Shown: positions 1 through 9,672, counted from the first letter of the stretch. The stretch: 64,000 bases of DNA from Pseudomonas fluorescens (GCF_000802965.1 NZ_JSAK01000015.1:195375-259374); one strand, 5' to 3'. Notes: generated by a model not told the origin, from the letters alone. Numbers and translations: made by a program.

Positions 1-17
1 AAGGCTGCGATCTTTTT
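1..17. repeat. Truncated class A REP half-element
   Basis: The first 17 bases match the inner end of the class A REP seen elsewhere in the window (for example 3541-3573). The window boundary cuts the element, which lies just beyond the 3' end of ntrC. Confidence 0.6.
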
Positions 18-44
18 GCGGACTACTGGAATCTGAAGCCGGAC

Positions 45-1481
45 TTAACCCTCATCCCCCTCATCATCATCCCCGCCATCAACCTTCATCCCCAGCTCCT
101 TGATCTTGCGAGTCAGGGTATTACGCCCCCAGCCCAGCAAAACAGCAGCATCGCGGCGGCGACCGGCGGTGTGCTTCAGGGCGGTCTCGATCATGATCCG
201 CTCAAATGCCGGCACAGCGCTGTCGAGCAGGCTCGATTGACCGCGTGCCAACGCCTGATCGGCCCACTGACGCAGCGCCTGCTCCCAGTTGGTCACCGGT
301 GCCGAATCCTGCGGCAGGCTCAGCAGCTCTGGCGGCAAGTCGCCAATGTGCACTTCGCGCCCGGAAGCCATCACCGTGATCCAGCGGCAAGTGTTCTCCA
401 ACTGACGCACGTTGCCCGGCCATGGCAGGTTTTTCAGGTATTCCTCGGTTTCGCTTTTCAGCAACTTCGGCTCGACGGCCAGCTCTTGCGCAGCACGGCT
501 GAGGAAGTGCTTGGCCAGTGTCGGAATGTCTTCGCGACGGTCCGACAGGCGCGGGATGTGGATACGGATCACGTTGAGGCGGTGGAACAAGTCCTCACGG
601 AATTTCCCGGCGTGGACCAGGGTTTCCAGGTTCTGGTGCGTTGCGGCGATGATCCGCACGTCAACCTTGACCGGCACATGGCCGCCAACGCGGTAGAACT
701 CGCCATCGGCCAGTACGCGCAGCAATCGGGTCTGCGTGTCTGCGGGCATATCGCCAATTTCATCGAGGAAAAGCGTACCGCCGTCAGCCTGTTCGAAGCG
801 TCCGCGACGCAGGTTGGCCGCGCCGGTGAACGCGCCTTTTTCGTGGCCGAACAGTTCGGACTCCATCAAATCCTTCGGGATCGCCGCCATGTTCAGCGCG
901 ATGAACGGCGAAGCCGCGCGCGGGCTGTGACGGTGCAGGGCGTGGGCCACCAGTTCTTTACCGGTCCCGGATTCGCCGTTGATCAGCACGGTGATGTTGG
1001 AATGGCTCAAGCGCCCGATAGCGCGAAACACTTCCTGCATCGCCGGCGCTTCGCCGATGATTTCCGGGGTGCGAGTCAATGCTACGGGGACTTCCAGGCC
1101 TTGTTGTTCCTGTGCGTGCTGATTCGCACGCTTGACCAGGGAAACCGCTTCATCAACGTCAAACGGCTTGGGCAGGTATTCGAACGCGCCGCCCTGATAG
1201 GACGCGACAGCGCTGTCCAGATCGGAATGCGCGGTCATGATGATCACTGGCAGCCGTGGGTGTTGCTCGCGAATCCGCGCCAGAAGGTCCAGGCCGCTGG
1301 CGCCGGGCATGCGGATGTCGGAGATGATCACGTCCGGCTGCTGGCGCGCCAGGCGGCTCATCACGCCATCGGCGCTGTCGAAGCTTTGTGTGGTCATGCC
1401 TTCTTGCTGCAAGGCTTTTTCCAGGACCCAACGGATAGAACGGTCGTCATCGACGATCCACACGGTTTCACTACGGCTCAT
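45..1481 (-). CDS. ntrC: Nitrogen regulation response regulator NtrC (NR(I))
   Basis: NtrC is a cytoplasmic sigma-54 activator phosphorylated by NtrB when nitrogen is limiting; it then switches on glnA and other nitrogen-scavenging genes. The 478-residue protein has all three expected parts. The receiver domain has the phospho-acceptor Asp55 in SDIRMPG. The AAA+ domain shows Walker A GESGTGKE (169-176), the sigma-54 contact loop GAFTGA (216-221) and Walker B ending in FLDEIGD (about 238-244). A Fis-type helix-turn-helix lies at the C-terminus (about 425-465). Its ATG overlaps the ntrB stop by 4 nt, which implies translational coupling. The length is normal for the family. Confidence 0.97.
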   Translation of the reverse strand: MSRSETVWIVDDDRSIRWVLEKALQQEGMTTQSFDSADGVMSRLARQQPDVIISDIRMPGASGLDLLARIREQHPRLPVIIMTAHSDLDSAVASYQGGAFEYLPKPFDVDEAVSLVKRANQHAQEQQGLEVPVALTRTPEIIGEAPAMQEVFRAIGRLSHSNITVLINGESGTGKELVAHALHRHSPRAASPFIALNMAAIPKDLMESELFGHEKGAFTGAANLRRGRFEQADGGTLFLDEIGDMPADTQTRLLRVLADGEFYRVGGHVPVKVDVRIIAATHQNLETLVHAGKFREDLFHRLNVIRIHIPRLSDRREDIPTLAKHFLSRAAQELAVEPKLLKSETEEYLKNLPWPGNVRQLENTCRWITVMASGREVHIGDLPPELLSLPQDSAPVTNWEQALRQWADQALARGQSSLLDSAVPAFERIMIETALKHTAGRRRDAAVLLGWGRNTLTRKIKELGMKVDGGDDDEGDEG

Positions 1482-2563
1482 GTCGATGTGGCTCCTTGTT
1501 CCAGTGGCAGAAAGATCGAGAAAGTGGTGTGGCCTGGGTGGCTGTCACATTCGATCAGGCCCTGGTGCTGGCTGATGATGTTCTGGGTAATGGCCAGGCC
1601 GAGCCCGGTACCGTCCGGACGACCGCTGACCATGGGAAAGAAGATGGTTTCCTGGAGTTCCGCAGGAATGCCGGGACCGTTGTCGATGATTTCGATCTTG
1701 GTCACCAGGCGATGGCGCACGTGGCCGATGGTGAATTGGCGCATGGCGCGGGTGCGCAAACTGATGCGGCCCAGGCGCAACTCGTTCTGGCTGCTGATGG
1801 CCTGCATCGCATTGCGCACGATATTCAGGACTGCCTGAATCATTTGTTCGCGATCGATCAGGACGTCGGGAATGCTTGGGTCATAGTCACGCACCAATGT
1901 AATGCAGCCTTGGCTTTCGGCCTCGACCAGATGGCAGACGCGCTCCAACACCTCGTGGATGTTGCACATCGCCAGCGACGGCAGCTTGTTGGAGCCGAGC
2001 ATGCGGTCCACCAGATTTCTCAGGCGGTCGGCTTCTTCGATGATGACGTTGGTGTAGTCGCGCAGGCTTTCTTCCGGCAGCTCACGGGCCAGCAATTGCG
2101 CCGCGCCGCGAATCCCGCCCAGGGGGTTTTTGATTTCATGGGCCAGGCCGCGCACCAGCATCTTGCTGGTTTCCTGCTTCGACAGTTGCGCTTCTTCCTT
2201 GGTGATACGCAGCAAGCGGTCACGGGGATGGACTTCGAGCAGCAGCATTGTCTTGCCATCGCTCAGGATAGGCGTCACGGCGTAATCGACGGTCAGGGTT
2301 TGGCCGGTGAGGGCGGTGAGCATCGCTTCACGTTTGGTGAACGGGTGCGCCTGCTGCACCGCCTGACGCAAGGAATTCAGCGCCTCGGTGGATTCGGTGA
2401 ATAACTCGCTGATGAATTGCCCATGGCTGCGCTGGCCGCTGATGGCCAGAAGCATCTCCGCCGCCGGGTTCATGTACTCAAGGCGCAATTCGGCGTCGAG
2501 CAGGATGGTCGCGGTGGTGAGGTTGTCGAGTAGCAAGCGGTGCAGTGCGTCGCTAATGGTCAT
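1478..2563 (-). CDS. ntrB: Nitrogen regulation sensor histidine kinase NtrB (NR(II))
   Basis: NtrB is a cytoplasmic PAS-histidine kinase that, under PII control, phosphorylates or dephosphorylates NtrC. The reading frame stays open further upstream, but I place the start at the ATG at 2563 (MTISDALHRL), which has an AGAGGT-type ribosome site about 6 nt before it and gives the family's usual 361 residues. An N-terminal PAS domain (about 10-115) is followed by the H-box GLAHEIKNPLGG with phospho-acceptor His142, then the N-box NIVRNAMQAI and the G-box DNGPGIP. It is co-transcribed with ntrC with a 4-nt overlap. A candidate sigma-54 promoter and an NtrC-type palindrome lie upstream. Confidence 0.96.
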   Translation of the reverse strand: MTISDALHRLLLDNLTTATILLDAELRLEYMNPAAEMLLAISGQRSHGQFISELFTESTEALNSLRQAVQQAHPFTKREAMLTALTGQTLTVDYAVTPILSDGKTMLLLEVHPRDRLLRITKEEAQLSKQETSKMLVRGLAHEIKNPLGGIRGAAQLLARELPEESLRDYTNVIIEEADRLRNLVDRMLGSNKLPSLAMCNIHEVLERVCHLVEAESQGCITLVRDYDPSIPDVLIDREQMIQAVLNIVRNAMQAISSQNELRLGRISLRTRAMRQFTIGHVRHRLVTKIEIIDNGPGIPAELQETIFFPMVSGRPDGTGLGLAITQNIISQHQGLIECDSHPGHTTFSIFLPLEQGATST

Positions 2564-2620
2564 CGGGACCTCTTTTGGAGCAGGGCGGCGCGCAGGAAAA
2601 AAGCGCTGATGCGGGGAAAA

Positions 2621-2637
2621 TGCAAAAACCAAACCAA
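2621..2637 (-). promoter_or_regulatory. Candidate sigma-54 promoter of ntrBC
   Basis: Read on the minus strand this is TTGGTTTGGTTTTTGCA, with GG and GC separated by exactly 10 nt. The -12 half is close to consensus; the -24 half keeps TTGG but loses the following CAC. The predicted start would be near 2610, leaving a leader of about 48 nt before ntrB. The weak -24 half keeps confidence modest. Confidence 0.4.
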
Positions 2638-2763
2638 GGCTCCGAAAAGAAGCGTTAAACGCCTGAAACGGGCGTTTGACGCTCGATTGCGTGGCGTACT
2701 GCCAGCTAACGCGGGTACTTTCGAACCAAAATGGGTTGAAGTGTGAGCGCAGTGCAACGAATC

Positions 2764-2778
2764 GCACCAATATAGTGC
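2764..2778. promoter_or_regulatory. NtrC-binding-site palindrome upstream of ntrB
   Basis: GCACCAATATAGTGC matches the classic NtrC site GCAC-N7-GTGC exactly in both arms. A further GTGC half-site lies at 2752-2755. It is centred about 160 bp upstream of the start predicted from the sigma-54-like site at 2621-2637, a normal distance for an enhancer. Autoregulation of ntrBC is inferred. The rest of the 323-bp gap 2564-2886 shows no gene. Confidence 0.65.
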
Positions 2779-2886
2779 GCAAAGCTGAACGACGTTTGAA
2801 AGGTGCAAGAACGAACTTTTTTCTTCGGGTTCGTCGGTAAGTGGGGATTTCGGTCGTCGGCCGAAGATGCGTTTGAAGGCGCCCGA

Positions 2887-3411
2887 TCAGCGCCCAGGCC
2901 CTCGATGCTTTCGCACCCGTTGCACGTAAAAAGTGACTGTCGAGCTCTGCTGAACCACGGTTTCGCCGTCAATCACTTGCACTGCCAGACTGTGTTCACC
3001 GCGGTCGATGTTCACCAATTGGAGGATTGGTACGTTGGTTGGCTGGCCGTAAGGTTGGCCATCCAGAAGCAGTCTCAATAGATGAGGGGCTTGCAGACGC
3101 GGTTTGATCAGTGCGTTGACGGTGAAGGTGCCATTGTTGGCGCGCAGGGCTTCGGTGGTGGGCAGGCCGGTGAGTTCCAGCACCTCGTAGGCGGCTTGGA
3201 GTTGTTCCTTTGGTTTGGGTTGAGTCGGGGGCGCAGGAGGCGACAAGGGTTCGACGCGATTGAGCGGCGGCAGCTCGACCGGCTGGGCGTTCACAACGTC
3301 AGGTGGTTGATTGCTGTAGGCCGTGTTGCCCTCGGCGTCAGTGTACTTGTAGATCTGCGCCGATACGGGCAGGGCGATCAGCAAAAGGATGAAGAGAAAA
3401 CCACGACCCAT
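2887..3411 (-). CDS. DUF4124 domain-containing exported protein
   Basis: The function is unknown. The start is placed at the ATG at 3411 (MGRGFLFILLLIALPVSAQ), because this begins a typical Sec signal peptide with an Ala-X-Ala-like cleavage region; an upstream start would put extra residues before it. The mature N-terminus, QIYKYTDAEGNTAYSNQPP, is the hallmark DUF4124 motif (IYKWxDxxGxxxYS) common in proteobacterial periplasmic proteins. A Pro-rich linker follows, then a beta-rich segment ending GEHSLAVQVIDGE, which resembles an immunoglobulin-like strand set. It lies between glnA and ntrB on the same strand, but REP and terminator sequences separate it from glnA. A role in nitrogen control is not shown. 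Confidence 0.8.
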   Translation of the reverse strand: MGRGFLFILLLIALPVSAQIYKYTDAEGNTAYSNQPPDVVNAQPVELPPLNRVEPLSPPAPPTQPKPKEQLQAAYEVLELTGLPTTEALRANNGTFTVNALIKPRLQAPHLLRLLLDGQPYGQPTNVPILQLVNIDRGEHSLAVQVIDGETVVQQSSTVTFYVQRVRKHRGPGR

Positions 3412-3499
3412 AAAATCGACCGGAAACGAAAGCGATAGGTGCAGCATAGGGCAGGGTCGGTGGTAGACCCAAGCCGTTAACATTTGGGTACGGTAAAAG

Positions 3500-3573
3500 G
3501 ATCAAAAGATCTCAGCCTTCGGCAGCTCCTACATGTGACCCGTAGGAGCTGCCGAAGGCTGCGATCTTTTGAT
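3500..3573. repeat. Class A REP pair (inverted)
   Basis: Two inverted copies of the core GCAGCCTTCGGCAGCTCCTAC (one base changed in the left copy) are separated by a few bases. The AAAAGATC ends face outward and the CTCCTAC ends face inward. It lies between glnA and the DUF4124 gene. Confidence 0.85.
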
Positions 3574-3582
3574 TTTGCCCAC

Positions 3583-3608
3583 AAAAAAAGCCTCCCGAAG
3601 GAGGCCTT
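3583..3608 (-). terminator. Rho-independent terminator of glnA
   Basis: On the minus strand a GCCTCC stem, a TTCG tetraloop and the pairing GGAGGC are followed by seven T residues. It begins about 34 nt beyond the glnA stop codon. Confidence 0.9.
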
Positions 3609-3641
3609 TCTTGTCACGCCGCTTGCGCAGGCGCTACCGGA

Positions 3642-5048
3642 TTAGCAGCTGTAGTACAGCTCGTATTCCAGTGGGTGTACGAAGGTACGTACCTTGATTT
3701 CTTCTTCGCTTTTCAGGGCGATGTAAGCGTCGATGAAGTCGTCGCTGAAAACGCCGCCTTTGGTCAGGAACGCACGACCTTTGTCCAGCTCTTCCAGGGC
3801 TTCTTTCAGGCTGCCGCAAACTTGTGGGATCTCTTTCGCCTCTTCAGGCGGCAGGTCGTACAGGTTTTTGTCAGCAGCATCGCCAGGGTGAATCTTGTTC
3901 TGGATACCGTCCAGGCCAGCCATCAACAGTGCGGCGAAGCACAGGTACGGGTTGGCAGCCGGATCCGGGAAGCGAGCTTCGATACGGCGGGCTTTAGGGC
4001 TCGACACGTAAGGAATACGGATCGAAGCGGAGCGGTTGCGAGCCGAGTAGGCCAGCATAACTGGAGCTTCGAAGCCTGGAACCAGACGCTTGTAGGAGTT
4101 GGTCGCCGGGTTGGTGAAGCCGTTCAGAGCCTTACCGTGCTTGATGATGCCGCCGATGAAGTACAGGGCGGTATCGGACAGGCCGGCATAGCCTTCGCCT
4201 GCGAAGGTGTTCTTGCCATCTTTCCAGATGGACATGTGTACGTGCATACCCGAACCGTTGTCGCCGTACAGCGGCTTAGGCATGAAGGTCGCGGTGCGGC
4301 CGTAAGCGTCAGCAACGTTGTGTACAACGTACTTCAGGGTTTGGGTTTCGTCGGCTTTCTTCACCAGGGTGTTGAACTTGACGCCGATTTCGTTCTGGCC
4401 GGCAGTTGCCACTTCGTGGTGGTGAACTTCGACGGTCAGGCCCATTTCTTCCAGTGCGTTGCACATGGAGGTACGGATTTCGTGGTCGTGGTCGAACGGT
4501 GGAACCGGGAAGTAGCCGCCTTTGACGCCTGGACGGTGGCCCTTGTTGCCGCCTTCGATGTCCTGGTCGGACATCCAGGAGCCTTGTTCGGAGTAGATCT
4601 TGAACATGGAGCCGGAGATGTCGGACTTGAACTTCACTTGGTCAAAGATGAAGAACTCTGGCTCTGGACCAGCGAATACGGTGTCACCGATACCGGTGGA
4701 TTTCAGGTGTTCTTCAGCGCGCTTGGCGATCGCACGTGGGTCGCGGTCGTAGCCTTGCATGCTCGAAGGTTCGATGATGTCGCAGACCAGGATCAGGGTC
4801 GGCTCTTCGGTGAACGGGTCCAGGACAGCGGTGGAGTCGTCCGGCATCAGGATCATGTCGGAGGCTTCGATGCCTTTCCAGCCAGCGATGGAGGAACCGT
4901 CGAACATTTTGCCGACTTCAAAGAAGTCATCATCCAGCGCATCGCGAGCCGGCATGGTCACGTGGTGCTGAGTGCCCTTGGTGTCTGTGAAGCGCAGATC
5001 AATCCACTTGACGTCATGATCTTTGATGAGTTGAACCGACTTCGACAT
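3642..5048 (-). CDS. glnA: Glutamine synthetase type I
   Basis: It condenses glutamate and ammonia into glutamine using ATP, and is the main entry of ammonium into metabolism. It acts as a cytoplasmic dodecamer. The 468-residue length is the standard type I-beta size. Visible motifs are the DGSSIAGW latch near the N-terminus, the metal-binding EPEFFIF, the ATP/glutamate region [10 protein letters not shown] and the adenylylation site [10 protein letters not shown] with Tyr397, so activity is expected to be controlled by GlnE. The ATG has a GGAGGA ribosome site. A sigma-54 promoter and weak NtrC-type sites lie upstream, a strong terminator downstream. Confidence 0.98.
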   Translation of the reverse strand: MSKSVQLIKDHDVKWIDLRFTDTKGTQHHVTMPARDALDDDFFEVGKMFDGSSIAGWKGIEASDMILMPDDSTAVLDPFTEEPTLILVCDIIEPSSMQGYDRDPRAIAKRAEEHLKSTGIGDTVFAGPEPEFFIFDQVKFKSDISGSMFKIYSEQGSWMSDQDIEGGNKGHRPGVKGGYFPVPPFDHDHEIRTSMCNALEEMGLTVEVHHHEVATAGQNEIGVKFNTLVKKADETQTLKYVVHNVADAYGRTATFMPKPLYGDNGSGMHVHMSIWKDGKNTFAGEGYAGLSDTALYFIGGIIKHGKALNGFTNPATNSYKRLVPGFEAPVMLAYSARNRSASIRIPYVSSPKARRIEARFPDPAANPYLCFAALLMAGLDGIQNKIHPGDAADKNLYDLPPEEAKEIPQVCGSLKEALEELDKGRAFLTKGGVFSDDFIDAYIALKSEEEIKVRTFVHPLEYELYYSC

Positions 5049-5144
5049 AGTGTCCTCCGGGTGGATTAGGGCTGGTAGTGGATGCCCTTAAATGTTTGTG
5101 ATGCCGGCGCGAATACTCTGCCAAGGCAACCTGCCTCACAAGGG

Positions 5145-5160
5145 AGCAAATTGCATGCCA
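5145..5160 (-). promoter_or_regulatory. Sigma-54 promoter of glnA
   Basis: The minus strand reads TGGCATGCAATTTGCT, a near-perfect sigma-54 element with GG-N10-GC spacing. The expected start is near 5133, giving a leader of about 85 nt. NtrC-dependent glnA transcription is well established in related bacteria. Confidence 0.85.
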
Positions 5161-5263
5161 GTGCCCCACCATGGGTTTTTTGCCCCAAATTCACGCTTAT
5201 AGACGTGCAAAGCTTCTTAAAGCAGAAAAATGCGCTCCTTAATGTGGCGCTGGAAAGTGAAAG

Positions 5264-5309
5264 TGACCCGTTTTGGTGCGCGCAAAACCTTCTGCACATT
5301 AACTGGTTA
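5264..5309. promoter_or_regulatory. Two weak NtrC-like sites upstream of glnA
   Basis: At 5264-5280 the minus strand reads CGCACCAAAACGGGTCA, and at 5293-5309 the plus strand reads TGCACATTAACTGGTTA. Each keeps one good arm of GCAC-N7-GTGC. Their centres are 29 bp apart, close to three helical turns, and sit about 140-170 bp upstream of the predicted glnA start. They are candidate enhancers only. Confidence 0.4.
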
Positions 5310-5328
5310 AACCTTGAGCAATTTCCGC

Positions 5329-5334
5329 TATAAT
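5329..5334 (+). promoter_or_regulatory. Candidate -10 box of thiI
   Basis: A consensus TATAAT lies 43 nt before the thiI ATG. The -35 region is poor (GGTTAA about 18 nt upstream) and overlaps the NtrC-like site at 5293-5309. The rest of the 328-bp gap 5049-5376 holds only the divergent glnA control elements. Confidence 0.5.
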
Positions 5335-5376
5335 CCGCGCCCCCCTTTTTCGGCAGGCCCTGCGCGCGCTGTTTCC

Positions 5377-6831
5377 ATGAAATTAATCGTAAAAGTCTTC
5401 CCCGAGATCACCATCAAGAGCCGCCCGGTACGGATGCGTTTCATCCGTCAGTTGGCCAAGAACATCCGTGCCGTGCTCCGCGATCTGGACCCGGCTGTGG
5501 TGGTGAACGGCGTGTGGGACAACCTCGAGCTGGAAACCCGCGTCAGCGATCCCAAGGCCCTGAAAGAGATGGGCGAGCGCCTGAGCTGCATGCCGGGCGT
5601 CGCGCACTTCCTGCAAATCGACGAATACCCGCTGGGCGACTTCGACGACATCGTCGAGAAGTGCAAACAGCATTACGGCGATGCGCTGGCCGGGAAGATT
5701 TTTTCGGTGCGTTGCAAACGCGCCGGCAAGCACCCATTTAGCTCCATAGACATCGAGAAATACGTCGGTAGCCAGTTGCGCCGACAGTGCGGTGCCGCCG
5801 GGATCGATCTGAAAAAGCCTGAAATCGAAGTTCGCATCGAAGTTCGCGACCAACGGTTGTTCGTGATCCACAGCCAGCACACCGGCATCGGCGGTTATCC
5901 GCTGGGAGCACTGGAACAGACGCTTGTGTTGATGTCCGGCGGGTTCGATTCCACCGTCGCGGCCTACCAGATCATGCGCCGTGGCCTGATGGCCCATTTC
6001 TGCTTCTTTAACCTGGGTGGACGGGCCCACGAGCTGGGCGTGATGGAAGTCGCGCACTTCATCTGGAAGAAGTACGGCAGCTCGCAACGCGTGCTATTTG
6101 TCAGTGTGCCGTTCGAGGAAGTGCTCGGAGAAATTCTCGGCAAAGTCGATAACAGTCATATGGGCGTAGTATTGAAGCGTATGATGTTGCGCGCTGCGTC
6201 GAAAATTGCTGATCGGCTGCAGATCGAGGCGCTGGTCACCGGTGAAGCGATCTCCCAGGTTTCGAGCCAGACATTGCCGAACCTGAACGTGATCGACTGC
6301 GTGACCGAGAAGCTGGTGCTGCGCCCGCTGATCGCCAGTCACAAGCAGGACATCATCGATACGGCCAACGAAATCGGCACCGCCGACTTCGCCAAGCACA
6401 TGCCGGAATACTGCGGGGTCATTTCGGTGAACCCCAAGACCGCTGCAAAACGCCATCGCGTGGAGCACGAAGAGAAAGAGTTCGACATGGCCGTCCTTGA
6501 GCGTGCGCTCGAGAACGCCAAACTGGTACCGATCGATCGCGTGATCGATGAATTGGGCCAGGACGTACAGATTGAAGAAGTCAGCGATGCGCTGGCCGGT
6601 CAGATCGTCATCGACATCCGTCACCCGGATGTCGCTGAAGATGACCCGCTGGAGCTTGCTGGTATCGAGGTACAGACGATGCCGTTTTATGCACTGAACG
6701 CTCGTTTCAAGGAACTGGACCCTACTCGCCAGTACCTGCTGTATTGCGACAAAGGCGTGATGAGTCGCCTGCATGCCCACCATTTGCTCAGTGAGGGGCA
6801 TGCCAATGTGCGCGTTTATCGACCGAGCTAA
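5377..6831 (+). CDS. thiI: tRNA 4-thiouridine synthase / thiamine sulfur carrier ThiI
   Basis: ThiI adenylates U8 of tRNA and transfers sulfur to make 4-thiouridine. It also feeds sulfur to ThiS for the thiazole of thiamine. The start is the ATG at 5377 ([22 protein letters not shown]), giving 484 residues, the size of the gammaproteobacterial long form. The order is a ferredoxin-like/THUMP N-terminus, a PP-loop SGGFDS (187-192), a conserved Cys in EYCGVIS, and a C-terminal rhodanese domain with active-site Cys457 in YCDKGVMS. It is divergent from glnA and precedes typA by 139 bp. Confidence 0.96.
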   Translation: MKLIVKVFPEITIKSRPVRMRFIRQLAKNIRAVLRDLDPAVVVNGVWDNLELETRVSDPKALKEMGERLSCMPGVAHFLQIDEYPLGDFDDIVEKCKQHYGDALAGKIFSVRCKRAGKHPFSSIDIEKYVGSQLRRQCGAAGIDLKKPEIEVRIEVRDQRLFVIHSQHTGIGGYPLGALEQTLVLMSGGFDSTVAAYQIMRRGLMAHFCFFNLGGRAHELGVMEVAHFIWKKYGSSQRVLFVSVPFEEVLGEILGKVDNSHMGVVLKRMMLRAASKIADRLQIEALVTGEAISQVSSQTLPNLNVIDCVTEKLVLRPLIASHKQDIIDTANEIGTADFAKHMPEYCGVISVNPKTAAKRHRVEHEEKEFDMAVLERALENAKLVPIDRVIDELGQDVQIEEVSDALAGQIVIDIRHPDVAEDDPLELAGIEVQTMPFYALNARFKELDPTRQYLLYCDKGVMSRLHAHHLLSEGHANVRVYRPS

Positions 6832-6970
6832 GTGCCCGGGGCTGTTTGCCTGTGGCCTGCGTCACCGGCCCCCCGATGCCACCGTCAAGCTGTAACGGCT
6901 TTTACGGACGCTACTGTTAATCGCTGCCAAGACTTGTCAGCACACCGAATCCTCTGATCGAGATACACAA

Positions 6971-8791
6971 GTGATCGAAAATCTACGCAACATCGCCATC
7001 ATTGCTCACGTTGACCATGGTAAAACCACCCTGGTAGACAAACTCCTGCGTCAATCCGGCACCCTGGAGCGCAACGAGCTCAACGACGAGCGCGTGATGG
7101 ACTCCAACGACCAGGAAAAAGAGCGCGGTATTACCATTCTGGCGAAAAACACCGCCATCAACTGGAACGGCTACCACATCAACATCGTGGATACCCCGGG
7201 CCACGCCGACTTCGGCGGCGAAGTTGAACGCGTAATGTCGATGGTTGACTCCGTTCTGCTGCTGGTTGACGCTCAAGACGGCCCTATGCCGCAAACCCGT
7301 TTCGTGACCAAGAAGGCTTTCGAAGCCGGCCTGCGTCCGATCGTGTGCATCAACAAGGTTGACCGTCCAGGCGCGCGTCCGGACTGGGTTCTGGACCAGA
7401 TCTTCGACCTGTTCGACAACCTGGGTGCCACCGAAGAACAGCTGGACTTCAAAGTCGTCTACGCCTCGGCCCTGAACGGTATTGCCGGTCTGGACCACAA
7501 CGAAATGGCTGAAGACATGACCCCGCTGTACCAGTCGATCGTCGACAACGTACCAGCGCCGGCTGTTGACCGTGACGGTCCGTTCCAGATGCAGATCTCC
7601 GCACTGGACTACAACAGCTTCCTGGGTGTTATCGGTGTTGGCCGTATCGCTCGTGGTCGCATCAAGCCGAACTCCCCGGTTGTCGCTATCGGCGCCGACG
7701 GCAAGAAGCGTAACGGTCGTATCCTGAAGCTGATGGGTCACCACGGTCTGCACCGTGTAGACGTTGACGAAGCTGCTGCAGGCGACATCGTGTGCATCAG
7801 CGGTATGGACTCGCTGTTCATCTCCGACACCCTGTGCCACCCGGACACCGTTGAAGCGATGAAGCCGTTGACCGTCGACGAGCCAACCGTTTCCATGACC
7901 TTCCAGGTAAACGACTCGCCATTCTGCGGTAAAGAAGGCAAGTTCGTGACTTCCCGTAACATCAAGGAACGTCTGGACAAAGAGTTGCTGTACAACGTTG
8001 CACTGCGCGTTGAAGAAGGCGACTCGGCTGACAAGTTCAAGGTTTCCGGCCGTGGCGAACTGCACCTCTCGGTACTGATCGAAACCATGCGTCGCGAAGG
8101 CTTCGAAATGGCTGTAGGCCGTCCGGAAGTGATCATCCGTCTGGTTGACGGCGTGAAGCACGAACCGTTCGAAAACGTCACCATCGACCTGCCGGAAGAA
8201 TCCCAAGGCAAGGTGATGGAAGAGATGGGCCTGCGTAAAGGCGACCTGACCAACATGGTGCCGGATGGCAAGGGCCGTGTACGTCTGGAATACAACATCC
8301 CTGCTCGTGGTCTGATCGGTTTCCGTAACCAGTTCCTGACCCTGACCAACGGTGCTGGCATCCTGACCTCGATCTTCGACCGTTACGACGTGATGAAGTC
8401 GGGCGACATGTCCGGCCGTCAGAACGGCGTTCTGGTTTCGGTTGAAACCGGCAAGGCGCTGACCTACTCCCTGGAAACCCTGCAGGCACGTGGCAAGCTG
8501 TTCGTAGAGCACGGTCAGGAAATCTACAACGGTCAGATCGTTGGTCTGAACAGCCGTGACAACGACCTGGGCGTTAACCCTACCAAGGGCAAGAAGCTCG
8601 ACAACATGCGTGCTTCGGGTAAAGACGAAACCATCGCTCTGGTTCCACCTGTTCGCTTCACCCTGGAACAGGCTCTGGAATTCATCCAGGACGACGAGCT
8701 GTGTGAAGTCACTCCTAAGTCCATCCGTCTTCGCAAGAAGATCCTGGACGAAAGCGAGCGTACCCGCGCTGCCAAGAAAGCCAAGGCATAA
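6971..8791 (+). CDS. typA: Ribosome-associated translational GTPase TypA/BipA
   Basis: TypA is an EF-G-like GTPase that binds ribosomes and helps 50S assembly and stress or cold adaptation. The start is GTG at 6971 ([20 protein letters not shown]). Visible GTPase motifs are G1 AHVDHGKT (12-19), the [12 protein letters not shown]3 motif and the [11 protein letters not shown]4 motif. They are followed by the beta-barrel, EF-G III and V-like and TypA-specific C-terminal domains. The 606-residue length is normal. A strong terminator follows at once, and codon use is strongly biased, as expected for a highly expressed gene. Confidence 0.98.
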   Translation: MIENLRNIAIIAHVDHGKTTLVDKLLRQSGTLERNELNDERVMDSNDQEKERGITILAKNTAINWNGYHINIVDTPGHADFGGEVERVMSMVDSVLLLVDAQDGPMPQTRFVTKKAFEAGLRPIVCINKVDRPGARPDWVLDQIFDLFDNLGATEEQLDFKVVYASALNGIAGLDHNEMAEDMTPLYQSIVDNVPAPAVDRDGPFQMQISALDYNSFLGVIGVGRIARGRIKPNSPVVAIGADGKKRNGRILKLMGHHGLHRVDVDEAAAGDIVCISGMDSLFISDTLCHPDTVEAMKPLTVDEPTVSMTFQVNDSPFCGKEGKFVTSRNIKERLDKELLYNVALRVEEGDSADKFKVSGRGELHLSVLIETMRREGFEMAVGRPEVIIRLVDGVKHEPFENVTIDLPEESQGKVMEEMGLRKGDLTNMVPDGKGRVRLEYNIPARGLIGFRNQFLTLTNGAGILTSIFDRYDVMKSGDMSGRQNGVLVSVETGKALTYSLETLQARGKLFVEHGQEIYNGQIVGLNSRDNDLGVNPTKGKKLDNMRASGKDETIALVPPVRFTLEQALEFIQDDELCEVTPKSIRLRKKILDESERTRAAKKAKA

Positions 8792-8810
8792 CATTTAGCC
8801 TGGCTTAACG

Positions 8811-8845
8811 AAAACGCCCCCGGTCGAGAGACCGGGGGCGTTTTT
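8811..8845 (+). terminator. Rho-independent terminator of typA
   Basis: A perfect 10-bp stem CGCCCCCGGT/ACCGGGGGCG with a 6-nt loop is followed by TTTTTGTTTG, just 20 nt after the typA stop. A run of A residues on the other side may also let it work in reverse. Confidence 0.93.
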
Positions 8846-8873
8846 GTTTGTCTGCGATTTACGCCGAGCCTTT

Positions 8874-8965
8874 GTGGCGAGGGAGCTTGCTCCCGCTCGG
8901 CTGCGCAGCAGTCGTAAAATTTTGGGGTCGCTGCGCAACCCAGCGGGAGCGAGCTCCCTCGCCAC
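8874..8965. repeat. Class D REP pair (inverted)
   Basis: The outer arms GTGGCGAGGGAGCTTGCTCC and their inverted copy flank a spacer. It lies between the convergent typA and YkgJ-type genes. Confidence 0.85.
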
Positions 8966-8977
8966 GGATGTAACCGG

Positions 8978-9415
8978 TCAGAACCGCTCGATACTCCGCG
9001 AATACTGTTCGCGCACAACTTCTTTCGGCTTGTACGCGCAATACCCCGGCCGCGGGCCGATTTTCGGGTGGTTGCGGCAAGTATCCGGGCGCTTTTCATA
9101 AATAGTGCACAGACGGCTCTTACGATCCAGGTACAGGCAATCGTTGTTGCTCATGCGCTGGAGAGTGAAGATTCCCGACTTCTGGTTAAAGCGCTCGACC
9201 AGGCCTTCCTTTTGCAGGCGCTTGGCGATGTTCTTCGGCGGATCACCCATCTCGAACTCATCGACCACACCGATGCGGATCAGATCCTTGATCTTGACCT
9301 CGACCGGCAGCGTGCAGCAGCTGGACATGCAGGAGCCGCACATCGGGGCGGAGTACTTGGCCCAGGTATCGAGGCGGTCGATCTCCGCAGCGGCGATCAG
9401 GTTCGGCTTCATCAT
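8978..9415 (-). CDS. YkgJ family cysteine-cluster protein
   Basis: This 145-residue cytoplasmic protein is rich in cysteine. The pattern CGSCMSSCC near residue 26 and later Cys residues in DCLYLDRKSRLCTIYEKRPDTCRNHP fit the YkgJ/UPF0153 family, thought to bind zinc or an iron-sulfur cluster. No reaction is established. Two adjacent ATG codons (9415 and 9412) can start it; I chose the first, and the difference is one residue. It converges on typA across a REP pair and is divergent from glgP. Confidence 0.88.
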   Translation of the reverse strand: MMKPNLIAAAEIDRLDTWAKYSAPMCGSCMSSCCTLPVEVKIKDLIRIGVVDEFEMGDPPKNIAKRLQKEGLVERFNQKSGIFTLQRMSNNDCLYLDRKSRLCTIYEKRPDTCRNHPKIGPRPGYCAYKPKEVVREQYSRSIERF

Positions 9416-9672
9416 CGGTTGTTACCAGCGTGTGCATCAGGGCGCGCGATCATACCGGGACTGGTGGATTTTTGAACAACCTTTCGCCAGATTTTTTTCG
9501 TCACCGCTCAACTCCACCGCTAATCCGGCACGGCACCTGCATTGATTCAAGTACACGACAATGGATTGCCGACCCAATTCGCACTAACGGGAAAAACTGC
9601 CGAACCGGAGCCTCTACCGCCTGTCAGACCGTCTAGGCTCAGACAACTCAAAGCTCGCTCGAGGTCTTATCG

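Noticed and set aside
171..1838. Long plus-strand open frame opposite ntrC and ntrB
   Set aside because: It is antisense to two genes with clear domains, has no family features and arises from GC-rich codon bias. Similar shadows lie opposite typA, glnA, hutU and others.
5082..5333. 83-codon plus-strand frame in the glnA-thiI gap
   Set aside because: It crosses the glnA sigma-54 promoter and NtrC-like sites, lacks a ribosome site and resembles no known protein.
6983..8794. 603-codon minus-strand frame covering typA
   Set aside because: It mirrors typA almost end to end, and its translation has no recognisable domain; the strong codon bias of typA leaves the opposite frame free of stops.
9430..9636. 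68-codon frame upstream of glgP
   Set aside because: Low-complexity composition, no ribosome site and no family likeness.
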